Assembly (NCBI GenBank): GCA_963989385.1
Contig: OZ022502.1
Location: forward strand, 3,316,501-3,380,500
Direction: 5' to 3'
Source: Ctena decussata
Lineage: Eukaryota > Mollusca > Bivalvia > Lucinida > Lucinidae
Length of the DNA stretch: 64,000 nucleotides
Below, piece after piece: positions 32,587 to 44,763 of this stretch (the stretch's first letter is position 1; each line of letters starts with the position of its first letter). The notes beneath the pieces were generated by a model. The model was given only the letters and a program-made list of their open reading frames with translations. It made no database searches and was not told the origin of the DNA. Made by a program: the position numbers and the translations under genes.

Positions 32587-33432
32587 TAAGGTGGACGAAT
32601 ACGCAACAACTCTGTTCTTACTTGTTTAAAAAACAAAACAGAGTTATTGTTCATCATCAAATCGATTAACTGTGGAGTATATACAGTTATAATACACACT
32701 AACAATGTCTACCGTAAAGATCCTAAGTTTTCGGGCACATAGGTTTGTACAAACAGTGGAAACCGAGATCAGACTGTTCCTTAGGAACCAGAATGATCAA
32801 GATCTTCACAATTTCCATTCCATCTGCGCATTTTTGTCAACATTACTCTATGGTAGAACCAAATAGCAGGAAAATAAATAATAGTACAAGGACCGGCTGT
32901 GCGTGCAGCAGGTGCAGAATTTGGGCAGTCTGTTTTGGGGATATTTTGAACTTAAACATTGTTTTTCTAGGAAACGAAACGGTGAATTTTTTTTGTTTTT
33001 TTGTTTTATCCTTTAACATACGATGTAAGTTTTACTAAAATAATATGCATAAGCATGCCCCATCGATTGAACATATTTTTCATGACGTTTTTCATGAAAT
33101 TCAATTTTCTTGCATCTTTTTTTAAAGAATGTAAAAATATACTTACTAACAAGAAAACTGCAATTTTTTTGTTATCAATTTGTTTCAAATATCCTATATT
33201 ACGAATTATATGATTTGCTGAAATGAAAGTGCGTTCATGTGCTTGAGATATGAATTTTAATGGAAAATGTTTAAAAAAAGTATGTAGAAATACAAAATAT
33301 TGATTTTTAGGAAAACAAAACGGTGAAAATTGTTTTTTCTTACCCAAATGTTTTATAGCTCTTTGGGTTATTTAGACGATATAATGGTTTGAATGCCCCG
33401 CCAATATTTCTTTTCAGTATTCGTCTACCTTA
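32587..33432. mobile_element. TIR element (TAAGGTRGACGAATAC), non-autonomous
   Basis: A 16-base terminal inverted repeat, TAAGGTGGACGAATAC at the left and GTATTCGTCTACCTTA at the right, one mismatch. The interior of about 810 bases has no transposase. It is inserted in a family A element (32404-33776). A long inverted relative is at 39704-40455. Confidence 0.8.
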
Positions 33433-33667
33433 ATGTGTATCTTTATACTATACTGTTGACACTGGCTTGTTTATCTTAACCTGTGCTGTAGTTTGTTTTA
33501 TATGCATACACAAACTCATTTTTATATTGATATCTTTCTGTGTACATATGTAAAAAGTTGTATTTTTTTTTTTATTTTTTTTTTAATATTGTATTGTTAT
33601 AGAGGGCCAACTGGTAGACTGACTACTGCAGCCAAAGGTGAACCCTCTTAAATAAATAAATATGCTG

Positions 33668-33776
33668 CCTTCATGCGGACAGCGAAGACTCTGATCAGAC
33701 TGGGCGGATGCCCAGGCTGATCTGAGTCTGCGCTGGGCGCACAACCACATTGTTGGTTTGCTCGTGTCGCGGCTCA
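33668..33776. mobile_element. Family A, right half (split copy)
   Basis: Starts at CATGCGGACAGCGAAG within the element centre and runs to the normal terminus TCGTGTCGCGGCTCA. It complements the left half at 32404-32528. Confidence 0.75.
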
Positions 33777-33849
33777 TATTATCAACTACAGCGGACTTTC
33801 CCTTCTACCGTGCTGCCACTACAGCATCAACTCCCTCATGAAAGATCAG

Positions 33850-34806
33850 TTGTAGATATTTTTCCGCGTGCTTAATGCAGTCCAGAAGTGCATCGTCACC
33901 ATAACTCTCATGGTTGTATGGCTCTGAGCAATATCATTCTGTCCATCTGCTTAGAATATCTTGTTCCTCCGTCAGATATTTCCCAAACGTGTTCTGCATA
34001 CTGGTGGATCTACCATGTTTCTCTGAAGTTAGGTCCTTCATCAGCTGATATGCTCTCTTGCTGTTTTTAGGTAAGTTTCGATATCCGGTCACTGAGTACT
34101 TATCTAGTTCTTCTTTGCTTTCTTCGGGGTCTTCTAATTTAAAGAGTAACTACACTTCAGGAACTGACTGAAGCAGATCCCAAACCCTATCCCCAACATC
34201 AAAGGGAAAGATTGACAAAGACAGCCCAACAAACAATAAATTACAAGTGATAAGCCAAGTCAGCAGCTCTTTCCCAAATAGGTGCCAACTCAACTATTTT
34301 TACTGAACTAAATAATTTAGACCAACAGAAGGGTTACAACAGACTAAGCAAGTTATACGAAAAACATTTAACAACTATTTTTACCTATTTTATATTTTTA
34401 TTATAGAAGGGTTAAAATGAAAACACAATAAACTTAACAGCACCGAACATAAAACAAATGCAACCACAACGAAAGTACCGCCTTGGGACGGTCAGTAATA
34501 ACTACTGGGGGGTTTAAACCGGTTTTACTGGGCCCTAACCTTCACCCTCTCTCTAGCTTCACTATATTATTTCGCTTCTGCTTCATATTGATTCTTCAAA
34601 TACCCCTCTAATCAGAGGTCAGAAACATCTCTGGTGACCCAGGGATTTTTTTTCCTGCGACGTTCCTTCCCAAGAACCCCACTGGCTGTGTCAGTCACTG
34701 CTGTTTTGTAGGTATTTATCATGGTATCTATGTCAAAAACATCATCCCTCTGACCGATGAATGGTGAAAATTTCCAACATACTGTTGCTTGAAATGTGCC
34801 TGCCAT
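33850..34806 (-). pseudogene. RTE-type non-LTR retrotransposon relic, interrupted
   Basis: Minus-strand peptide pieces run in order: DTMINTYKTAVTDTASGVLG and KKNPWVT (34806-34612), a frameshifted QYEAEAK region (to about 34545), then LMKDLTSEKHGRS, LTEEQDILSRWTE and YCSE (34130-33890). This is the segment between endonuclease and reverse transcriptase in RTE/CFDP2-like elements. An in-frame TGA and frameshifts show decay. About 400 bases of unrelated repeat are inserted at about 34140-34545. Confidence 0.82.
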
Positions 34807-35231
34807 ACATGTATCTGGTTTTCTTGAGTTCTCTAGTCTCCAAACAAGTTCTTAAGGTCTTGCCTGGTTTGGCTTTCTGACCTAAGTAGCACTGTTTCGG
34901 TATGTAAACGTGAGAAATTGGGCTTCAGTTCCATCCTTCATTGTAGATATAGTATTTTAAAGAGTCAAAGCCCAATTTAGGATGAATTTCCATATGGTAT
35001 GTGAAGAGCCAATACCACTTGTCCGTTAGAAACGTTTATCTACCCCGACGGGGGTCAGTTCTGTCCTCAATTTTGTCAGGTGTTTACAGAGACATAAGTG
35101 TGTGAGTTACAGAAATCGTAAAGCAAAACAGAGGCATGTCTTTCTTGTATACCTTTTGGAAATAAGTTTATTTAGCTTTAAGTCTGTGGGAAAATATATG
35201 GTGATGCAAAACTTCTTTTGAGTAGTATATA

Positions 35232-35469
35232 TGAGCCGCGACACGAGAAAACCAACAAAGTGGTTGTGCGCCCAGCGGAGACTAAGATCAGCCTGGGCAT
35301 CCGCCCATTCTGATCAGAGTCTTCGCTGTCCGCATGGCGATAGCTTAGACCCTTAGCTACCCTATAAGGGCTTAGCGAAGACTCTGATCAGACTGGGCGG
35401 ATGTCGAGGCTGATTTGTGTCTGCGCTGGGCGCACAAGCATTTTGTTGATTTTCTCGTGTCGCGGCTCA
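35232..35469. mobile_element. Family A element (in segmental duplication 1b)
   Basis: Counterpart of 2691-2928, with the same distinctive substitutions. Confidence 0.85.
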
Positions 35470-36338
35470 CTTATTATGAAATATGAGGATTTACATGCAA
35501 TGCAGGATATCATCTGAACATCAGTAAGTAGACCAAAGTAGGCAAATAAATCTATGTCTAACAATGTTCTACTTCCTTTTGTCGGTATTCGTTTCTTCTA
35601 TAATTTAAACTTTTCATTTAGGTATGCTATTATAGAAATGTTTTTTGTTTTGTAAAAGTAAGAAAGAACCGGTCTTTAAAAAGGGCACTTATGTAAGCAT
35701 TAGACTGCCTTGGTCGTTTGATTGATCATTAAGTAAGCGTAAGACTGCACCAGTCTTTAAAAAGGTCATTTAGAGAAGAGTCAGAAAGCACCGGTCTTTA
35801 AAAAAAATTATCGTTATTAGGGTAAGAATGCGATGGTCATTTAGACAGATATAAAATTTCACCGGTCTTCAAGAGGTCATTTAGAGAAGCATAAGAATTT
35901 AAAAAGACATTCAGGTGAGTGTATGATTGCACCGGACTTAGGTAAGCGGTGATGCATTCTTGCACTGGTGCTTTCTCGCGCTTCCTTAAATGATCGTAAC
36001 GCTTAAACGTTTATGTCTTGACTAATCAAAATGTGAGCTGTAACATGAAAAAAGGGTGGGTGATTTTCGCCTCTGAGAACTACACACATTAAGACCAGCA
36101 TGTGTTTCTATGCAGTCTGAAATCTCAGCCTGAAATCTACATCTTGACTGCACAGCTTCACAGACTAGTTTGGGCTTTAAAATTTGCTGTTTGCAGATAA
36201 GTAAAACACCTTTTGCAAACACCAAACACTCAGACAATTACATCCACACAGATATCTAGACTCCACAGATTAACAGACTAGTTTGAGTCTGCAGATAAGT
36301 AAAGCAACCTTTTTGCATAACATGTCCAAATTAATAAT

Positions 36339-36573
36339 TGAGCCGCGACACGAGAAAACCAACAAAGTGGTTGTGCGCCCAGCGAAGACTCAGATGAGCC
36401 ATGGCATTCGCCCAGTCTGAAGTGTCTTCGCTGTCCGCATGGAGGTAGCTTAGACTCTTAGCAATCCTTTAGGCACTGAGCAAAGAGTCTGATCGGACTG
36501 GGTGGATGTCCTGGCTGATCTGAGTCTGCGTTGGGCGCACAACCACACTGTTGGTTTTCTCATGTCGCGGATC
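36339..36573. mobile_element. Family A element (in segmental duplication 1b)
   Basis: Counterpart of 3712-3949; it lies 22 bases before the orphan exon. Confidence 0.85.
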
Positions 36574-36595
36574 AATTATTTCTTTCTCTTTTCAG

Positions 36596-36651
36596 CTATA
36601 GTATTTATTTTCTTCTTCAACGGTAAAGACCAACACGGGAAACCGATCTAA
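36596..36651 (+). pseudogene. Orphan duplicated terminal exon of the MFS transporter
   Basis: A 56-base open segment after TTCTCTTTTCAG, the same length and phase as 3971-4026. Six substitutions separate them: three silent, and three replacing Ile with Val, Asn with His and Ser with Pro. The stop codon is kept. No partner exon like 1980-2079 occurs upstream within the duplicated block, so it is probably non-functional unless spliced to exons of another gene. Intact frame with substitutions in both site classes fits either recent duplication or weak constraint; 56 bases are too few to decide. Confidence 0.65.
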
Positions 36652-37184
36652 ACCTGTATTGTGACACCAGATTCATTCCACTATAGCTCTTGTTTGAACA
36701 CACGTTACTTGGGATTTTAAAGCAAAATCATTATTGGGCTGCTTGACTATGAACCAATTAGAAAAAGAAGATATTATTTGGATAAAAATTTTTTTATTTC
36801 AGTAACACTGCATGTGATTTGTGCATGTTTTATGTGTGTGTGTGTGTTTGTGTGTGTGCGTGAGTGTTCGTGTATGTAGTTGCGTATGAATACGTGTACG
36901 TGTTTTTTTTTTTGCACTATGTTGAAATGAGGTAAAATAAGGTCTTTTTTATTAGTTTTTTCTACAGATGTCTTGCAAAAAGTGTCTTCACCATTACGCG
37001 TTTTTTTTTTCTGGATGCCAGCTACATACTGGCTATTCTATGAAGTTATCTGCTCATTACTATGATGTTGTCAGAATCTGCTTTGTTTCAGTACTCAAAC
37101 TCAATTTTGAACTGAGGTTTGACTGATTTTCGAATGGGCACAAATTCAGGGGTAGCAACTCTGTCATTTACACTTTGTCCTCCG

Positions 37185-37262
37185 TGTCTAAGGGGGTCAA
37201 CTCTTATAGGAAAGAATTTACTCCCCTAGGAGCAAATTCTTTCCGTTAAGAATAGACCCATT
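37185..37262. repeat. Hairpin (GGAAAGAATTTACTCC)
   Basis: AACTCTTATAGGAAAGAATT / AATTCTTTCCGTTAAGAATA arms around ACTCCCCTAGGAGC. Similar designs with (A/G)GGAAAG stems lie at about 1545-1610 and 39215-39275. Confidence 0.55.
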
Positions 37263-37361
37263 TCGGAGTCGCCTCATCGCTGATGGAAGGAAACAGGATG
37301 TCATAGAAACTGTTCTTCTTTGGATAACGGTTTAAAAATATGTAGGTGTAGCTGTACACCT

Positions 37362-37503
37362 TAAGTGACATGACAAAGCAATCAAAATGACACGTGCGCC
37401 AGCCAAGACTCAAACTTAGATCATCCAGCGGATGCCCAAACTGATGTGAGTCTTCGCTGGGTGCACCTGCCATTTTGTTTGTTTTGTCATCACGCGGCTC
37501 ATA
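37362..37503. mobile_element. Family A element, short divergent copy
   Basis: Ends GACATGACAAA and TTTTGTCATCACGCGGCTCA, with inner arms CAAGACTCA and TGAGTCTTCGCTGG. The centre is deleted. Confidence 0.6.
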
Positions 37504-37925
37504 TATATGTGAGTGGCAGGCGTATAGTAATCTTTCCATTCTTCACCCTTACGGTCACTTAACGTTTGACGTTATTCTGAAAATAAAGTTTTGCCAAAAA
37601 CCGAAGCTTGTGGGCGTGTTCATTAAAGATCTGCTAAAAACCGATGCCAGAGAGCGTGGCCAGTAATGTTGTGCCTAATGTTGGTGCTAGAGGCCGTGGC
37701 AGTGTAGCACATTATGGTGAATGAGATTACTTTCAGTGGAGGAAACAAATTCTTCTCAGTGGGTGATCAACTTTTAATCTTGAAGAGTGGACTGCATTTA
37801 GAAAGAGCTCTTCTGTCCGGCGTAGCAAACAGGATATCAGAGTAGTTGTCTCTCTTTGTACAAATGGCGTTAATAACTGGGAGATGTACATATATAGAGG
37901 ATCTTACATGAGTGCTCATGTATAA

Positions 37926-38015
37926 TTGAATTTATTAAACGAGTTGGGGAAAAAGGTAAGATGCGAGGCTTTGCCGAGCATCTTATCGGTTTTTCCCAAC
38001 GAGTTTATTCCAACG
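37926..38015. repeat. Hairpin (AACGAGTTGGGGAAAAA)
   Basis: TTTATTAAACGAGTTGGGGA and AAGATGCGAGGC are mirrored as GCCGAGCATCTTATCGG and TTTTCCCAACGAGTTTATTC. Confidence 0.65.
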
Positions 38016-38309
38016 AGTGCAAGATTCTATTTATCATATGACATTAAAATCGTATTTTTAGCAAAATTTGCACTAAAACGACACGATTTTGCCATTAGAA
38101 AACACGACGTTTTAATGGACGTCAACGTATAACGTTACGGCCTAATTTGCATTATCTAATCCACTAGTGGATTATCGTTTTTAATGCATGGCTTTATTAC
38201 ACTCTCAGATGCGACGTCATATGATAAAGACATATAATTTCGCTTGCTGAACAAACTAAATAAACCTAGATACATGTACTTTATTTTGTTTCTTGTGGCT
38301 TTTAGGAGG

Positions 38310-38480
38310 CTGATTTACACGGACATAAATTGAAGAACAAGAGTCTGTTTTGCTTGCAGTAGGTGCGGAATAATGTTGCTGTTTCTCTCTCTCGCCTATA
38401 CCATCATGGGCCTGCCTCCATCTTTCTATGAGAAACGCTCCACGCAGACTGAAATATTGTCTCAAAGAGTCGTAAAACGC
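38310..38480 (+). repeat. Dispersed repeat with CT-rich centre, diverged copy 3
   Basis: GCTTGCAGTAGGTGCGG and a CTCTCTCTCGCC tract align with the other two copies; the ends are poorly kept. Confidence 0.4.
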
Positions 38481-38542
38481 CTAATAGCCAACCAGCAATA
38501 CAAAAACTTCTTCTGAAATGCAGAATCTACTGCTCTAGTATA

Positions 38543-38779
38543 TGAGCCGCGACGCGAGAAAACCAACAATGTGGTTGTGCGCCCAGCGCAGACTCAGATC
38601 AGCCTGGGCATCCGCCCAGTCTGATCAGAATCTTCGCTGTCCGCATGGAGGTAGCTTAGACCCTTAGCTACCCTTTAAGCGCAAAGCGAGAGTCTGGTCA
38701 GACTGGGCGGATGCCCAGGCTGATCAGAGTCAGCGCTGGGCACACAACCACTTTGTTGGTTTTCTCATGTCGCGGCTCA
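38543..38779. mobile_element. Family A palindromic element
   Basis: Full-length, well-preserved copy with both TGAGCCGCGACGCGAG and CATGTCGCGGCTCA ends. Confidence 0.85.
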
Positions 38780-38865
38780 TATGTTTTTATAACTATGGCA
38801 GCCAAATCATTTTGGCACCGTGCATTTGCAGTCTGTTGCTGTCATTAGCATCTTTTTTGTAACTT

Positions 38866-39024
38866 GAGCCCCGGTAACTCAGTGACGAGCTGACTTGCAA
38901 AGCTAATTGTCCGGATTCAAAGCGAGCCCTTTCCAAAATCATAAACGGCGTTCCGTTGCGCAAAGGCTATCATTATCACCCTCCCGCCGTCCTGATATGA
39001 ATGAAAAGTTGAAAAGGACCTATT
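38866..39024 (+). mobile_element. Second tRNA-derived SINE family, copy 3
   Basis: Head CCCCGGTAACTCAGTG, degraded box B, and body CACCCTCCCGCCGTCCTGAT and GTTGAAAAGGAC. Confidence 0.7.
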
Positions 39025-39703
39025 ATTTCAAGTTCACATGTATACTAGTACTCATACAGACCTTTTTGTTTGCTTTCACGTGATTGTCGAGTTGTCAACT
39101 TTTAAAAGTTGTGTGGGCACTCCTTCATGTTTTTCTGGCCTCTTTGCAAAGGAGAACACTTTTTGTGACTTCCTGTTTGCTTCAAGGGCAACAAAGTTCT
39201 GCCCCGTCCAATAGGATCACCAGTTAAAAGAAAGGGTTTGCTTCTCGGGCAAACTCTATCCTTTAAGAGGTGATCATCTCTGAGAAAAGGGACCAAAATG
39301 AAGAAAAAAATGTGCATAATTTTTCCCGACCTCCATCCCATCCCATCCCCTTGAAAGTGTACTAGTTCATCATAAGGAAATGAATGATCTCAGTTAGGAC
39401 GTCCTTCATTGCAAACATGCAAGTTTTTTTTATATTGCTACATGATAAATATCCATATTTCCTTTCTCGTCTTCGGTAGTTTTTTTATGAATTTGAAGTA
39501 GCAGGAGAATGTTACCTATAGCATGTGAGAAAAGAGAAGACTCAGATCACCAAGCCCATCCACACGTACATGTATTAATCCAAAGCTTCCCTGTTTGCAT
39601 GAACAATATTAAGATTACAAAACATCTACAGAAAGAAGGGCGAAGATTCTGTTAAGTCTGAGCGAATATGCAGGATGACGAGCATTTACAGTATGTTTAC
39701 TGA

Positions 39704-40455
39704 CTAAAGGTAGTTTATTGGATACTAAATAAGAATATTGGCGGGGCATTCAAACCACTTTACCAGTCTAATAACCCACAGGCTATAAAACATTTTGATA
39801 GGACATTTTGATAGGAAAAAAAATAGTTTTACCGTTTCGTTTTCCGAAACAAAAAATCAAAATTTTGTATTACTGCATACTTTTTTTTACACAGTTTCTA
39901 TTTAAATTCATAGCATATGGATGCACTTTCATTTCTGCAATTCATACAATCTATGATATAGGATATTTAAAACAAACCGGTAAAAAACCAATGCACTTAT
40001 CTTGATTTTAAGTATTTTTTTTTTATTTTTTTTAGAAATGCAAGAAAATCTTATTTCGTGTGAAAAAAAATCACGAAAAATATATTTGATCGATGGGGCA
40101 TGCTCGTGCATATTATTTCAGAAAAGCTAACATTTTATGTTACAGAATAAGACAAAATACAAAATTTTCACCATTTCGTCTCCTTGCAAACAATGTTAAA
40201 GTTAAAAAAATACCCCAAAATCTGAGAAACCCAAATAAACAGACAACCCCCATTCCGCACCTGCTGCAACCAAAGCAGGCCTTTGCCTTACTATTTATTC
40301 CCCTATTATTTCGATTCTACCATGAAGTAAGGCCACCAAAAATGTGCAGACGGAATGGCAAATCAGAAAGGTTCCTAAGGAGCAGTCTGATCTCAGTTCC
40401 CACTATTGTTCAAACCTATCTGCCCAAAAGCTTGGGAGCCTTACGGTAGTTAGTG
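39704..40455. mobile_element. TIR element relative, inverted and 5'-truncated
   Basis: Reverse complement of most of 32587-33432 (shared landmarks AATATTGGCGGGGCATTCAA, TTATAAAACATTTTG-type, GAAGTAAGGCC). The right terminus is missing and the left one is disrupted (TAAAGGTAGTTTATTGGATA). Confidence 0.7.
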
Positions 40456-40584
40456 TCATCTGTTTAGGTAGCTTACCACAATTATTTAACATAGGCAACA
40501 GAAATAACGTTTAAGCTAGTCACTAGAAAACTAGAAACTAATACCGCATTTTGAAGAACGACTCAAGCCGATGGTTTAAAGAAA

Positions 40585-43500
40585 CAAGAGGGCCATGGTG
40601 GCCCTGAATTGCTCACCTGAGCATTAATCAGTTCACTGGCTCTGGTGAAGATTTATAAGAGTTTTTACCATACTAACATTTGACCTAGTTTTTGACCCGA
40701 CATGACCCAGTTTCAAACTTGGCCTGGATATTGTAAGAATAAACATTCTGACACAGTTTCATTGAGATTGGATCAAAACTGTGCCCTCTGGAGCGTATAC
40801 AAGGTCGTTCTTATTTTTGACCTAGTGACCAAGTTTTTGACCTGACAAGACCCAGTTTCAAACTTTACCTAGATTTCATTAAGATAAACATTCTGATAGA
40901 GTTTCATGAAGATTGGATCAAAACTGTGCCCTCTAGGGTGTACACAAAGTTTTTCTAAGATTTGACCTTGAGCCGACGTGACTCAGTTTCATAGGGGGCT
41001 TAGATATATGGACAATAAACATTTTGACATAGTTTCATGAAGATTGGATCAAACCTTTGCCTTCTAGTGCTTACACAACGTTTTTCTAAGATTTGACCTA
41101 GTAACCTAGTTTTTACACGACATGACCTACTTTCAAACTTGGCAGAGAGTTTATGAAGATAAACATTCTGACAAAGTTTCAAAAGATTGGATCAAAACTG
41201 TGTCCTCTAGAGCGTAAACAAGGTTTTTCTAAGATTTGACCTAGTGACCTAGTTTTCAACCCGACATGACCCAGTTTCAAACCTGTCCTACATTTTATGA
41301 GGATAAACTTTCGCACAAAGTTTCATGAACTTTGAATCAAAACTGTGCCTTCTAGAGCGTACACAAGGTTTTTCTAAGATTTGACCTAGTGACCTAGTTT
41401 ATGACTCGACATGACCCAGTTTCGAACTTGGCCTAGAGTTAATAGAGATAAACATTCTGACAATGTTTCATAAAAATTGGATCAAAACTGTGTCCTCTAG
41501 AGGGTACACAAGGTTTTTCTATGATTTGACCTAGTGACCTAGTTTTTTACCCGACGTGACCCAGTTTCGAACTTGTTCTAGATATTATGAGGATAAACAT
41601 TCTGACAAAGTTTCATGAACTTTGGATGAAAACTGTGCCTTCTAGAGCGTAAACAAAGTTTTCTAAGATTTGACCTAGTGACCAAGTTTTTGACCCGACA
41701 TGACCCAGTTTCAAACTTATCCTACATATTATGAGGATAAACATTCTGACAAAGTTGCATGAACTTTGGATCAAAACTGTGTCCTCTAGAGCGTACGCAA
41801 GGTTTTCCTATGATCTGACCTAGTGACCTTGTTTTTGACCCGACATGACCTACTTTCAAACTTGGCCAAGAGTTTATGGAAGTAAACATTCTAACAAAGT
41901 TTCATAAAGATTAGATCAAAACTGTGTCCTCTAGAGCGTACACAAGGTTTTTCTATGATTTCACCTTGTGACCTAGTTTTTGACCCGACATGACCCAGTT
42001 TCAAACCTGTCCTACATATTATGAGGATAAACATTCTGACAAAGTTTCATGAACTTTGGATCAAAACTGTGCCTTCTAGAGCGTACACAAGGCTTTTCTA
42101 TGATTTGACCTAGTGACCTAGTTTTTGACCCAACAAGACCCAGTTTCAAACTTGGCCTAGAGTTTATAGAGATAAACATTCTGACAATGTTTCATAAAGA
42201 TTGGATCAAAACTGTGTCCTCTAGAGCATACACAAGGTTTTTTATATGATTTGACCTAGTGACCTAGTTTTTGACCCGACATGACCCAGTTTCAAACTTA
42301 TTCTAGATATAATAAGCCAAAACTTTCTGATTAAGTTTCATGAATTTTCGATCAAAACTGTGCCTTCTAGAGCGTACACAAGGTTTTTCTAAGATTTGAC
42401 CTAGTGACCTTGTTTTTGACCCGACATGACCCAGTTTCGAACTTGGCCTAGAGTTTATGAAGATAAACATTCTGACAAAGTTTCATAATGATTGGATCAA
42501 AACTGTGTCCTCTAGAGCGTACACAAGGTTTTTCTATGATTTGACCTAGTGACCTACTTTTAGACCCGACGTGACCCAGTTTCGAACTTGTCCTAGATAC
42601 TATGAGGATAAACATTCTGACAAAGTTCCATGAACTTTGGATGAAAACTGTGCCCTCTAGAGCGTACACAAGGTTTTTCTAAGATTTGACCTAGTGACCT
42701 AGTTTTTGACCCGACATGACCCAGTTTCGAACTTGGCCTAGATTTTATGGAGATAAACAATCTGACAAAGTTTCATAAAGATTGGATCAAAACTGTGTCC
42801 TCTAGATCGTACACAAGGTTTTCCTATGATTTGACCTAGTGACCTAGTTTTTGACCCGACGTAACCCAGTTTCAAACTTGTCCTAGATACTATGAGGATA
42901 AACATTCTGACAAAGTTTCATGAACTTTGGATGAAAACTGTGCCTTCTAGAGCGTACACAAGGTTTTTCTAAGATTTGACCTAGTGACCTAGTTTTTGAC
43001 CCGACATGACCCAGTTTCAAACTTGGCCTAGATTTTATGGAGATAAACATTCTGACAAAGTTTCATAAAGATTGGATCAAAACTGTGTCCTCTAGAGCGT
43101 ACACAAGTTTTTTCTAAGATTTGACCTAGTGACCTAGTTTTTGACCCGACATGACCCAGTTTCGAACTTGGCCTAGAGTTTATTGAGATAAACATTCTGA
43201 CAAAGTTTCATAAAGATTGGATCAAAACTGTGTCCTCTAGAGCGTACACAAGGTTTTTCTATGATTTGACCTAGTGACCTAGTTTTTGACCCGACGTGAC
43301 CCAGTTTCGAACTTGTCCTAGATACTATGAGGATAAACATTCTGACAAAGTTTCATGAACTTTGGATGAAAACTGTGCCCTCTAGAGCGTACACAAGGTT
43401 TTTCTAAGATTTGACCTAGTGACCTAGTTTTTGACCCGACATGACCCAGTTTCGAACTCGGCCTAGAGTTTATTGAGATAAACATTCTGACAAAGTTTCA

Positions 43501-43636
43501 TAAAGATTGGATCGAAACTGTGCCTGCTAGAGTGTACACAAGCAAAAGTTGACGGACGTCCGGACGGACGTACGACGGACATCAGGGTATCCCAAAAGCT
43601 CACCCTGAGCACTTCGTGCTCAGGTGAGCTAAAAAA
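40585..43636 (+). mobile_element. 145-bp satellite array within a hairpin-ended element (Helentron/HINE-like)
   Basis: Starts AACAAGAGGGCCATGGTGGC with subterminal GCTCACCTGAGC, carries about 20 tandem monomers of 145 bases (GACCTAGTGACCTAG at 42253, 42398, 42543, 42688 and 42833), then CGGACG repeats, and ends with hairpin GCTCACCCTGAGCACTTCGT / GCTCAGGTGAGC followed by TAAAA. Monomers alternate between an A type (TGAACTTTGGAT, AACTGTGCC) and a B type (TAAAGATTGGAT, AACTGTGTCC), giving a 290-base repeat. The short inverted subterminal repeats plus 3' hairpin suggest a non-autonomous Helentron, by analogy with known bivalve HINE satellites. Confidence 0.8.
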
Positions 43637-43639
43637 GGC

Positions 43640-44480
43640 ACATGTTTCCCTGCTTTGGAGGCCGCTATTCTAACTAGAACACGTAACCCCAGCGCATGCA
43701 GTAAATTTGGCCCGTCATTTTAGAACTGGGTAAAGAAATAAAACTATCCGATACTTTAGTGGTTTACAGCAAAAAAAAGATCAATGTTGCCATCTAATAG
43801 TTTTCATCTAGGTCTGTTATTTTATTTAACTGTTGTTGACATTAGTTACCTCACGAATGGTGTCCATTCTAACCATTCTCTTATTGACTGAAGCTTCTCC
43901 CCCATAGAGGCGGTTCATGAATATTTAGTGGTAAGCTACCCCAAGGTTGAGCGAACAATCACTGTTTTGTTTGGACAAATGCAATACAGAGTGATTCAGT
44001 ATTAGACTACCTTAAAGCAGAACACAATTTTAGAAGAGATTCACTTAACTTAACATCAAGCAGAAAACCAAACAATTATTGATCCGCCGCTAAAATCACC
44101 CTCCGCCCTTTTAAAGTGGTGCCAAGCCATATTTTGCATCATGTTGGTAACTTTTGGAATCAGGTCAATCTCAAGATTGACCGCGGTCCATTTTGGAATT
44201 CCTCAATCTTGAGATTGGCCATTGTCGCTACCCAGTGTCAAAATTACGGTGCCGTTGCCTACCGACATTGCTCACTTGCAAAATTGAGCCATATTCATGA
44301 AAGTTATTGTCCACTGTTCACCTAGAGACATATTACAAAACACACTTCCATTTAATCTGCGCCGATTATCTTTTTTCTTAATTATGTATTTCGACTTTTA
44401 ACCCCTTTATAATATGTAGCAGTCTTAGTAGAACTAAGTCTATTCAGTAATATTATGTAAGTTCCAAAACACTTGAGCCA
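43640..44480. other. Non-coding; short AATCTCAAGATTG inverted repeats
   Basis: GTCAATCTCAAGATTGACC and TCAATCTTGAGATTGGCC (44165-44220) form a small palindromic cluster. Otherwise nothing recognised. Confidence 0.4.
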
Positions 44481-44763
44481 TGCTTAAGCCATGTTCAGGC
44501 AGTAAATACTCAGCTGAACCTGTGCATTTGCGATAAACCCCCTCCCCCCACCCCCTTCACTGTATGTTTTTCACATGAGGATCCCCAAGGATCATAAAGT
44601 GTTTGCGCGAACAGAGGGGATTCTGATCCGACTGTGTAGAGTGCGAGCTGATCTGAATCTTCCATGTTCATACATGTCGAATGGTACGTTTTTAAGTGAA
44701 GTTGCTCCGTTTGATATCAGCGGTACCATAAAATTCTGATAATTGGGAAGCCCAAAATAATAA

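Larger units (their letters stand above)
34898..36690 (+). repeat. Segmental duplication 1, copy b
   Basis: Near-identical to 2357-4080 in its first third and more diverged later. It lacks the exon at 1980-2079, so the duplication boundary falls inside the intron. The boundary upstream abuts retrotransposon debris (33850-34806). Confidence 0.85.

Noticed and set aside
43598..43636. Transcription terminator (hairpin then A-rich run)
   Set aside because: It is the conserved 3' end of a repeat element seen elsewhere (58023, 60680), not next to a gene.
40585..43636. Protein-coding repeat gene on the minus strand
   Set aside because: 145 is not a multiple of three, and every frame is closed within one to two monomers.
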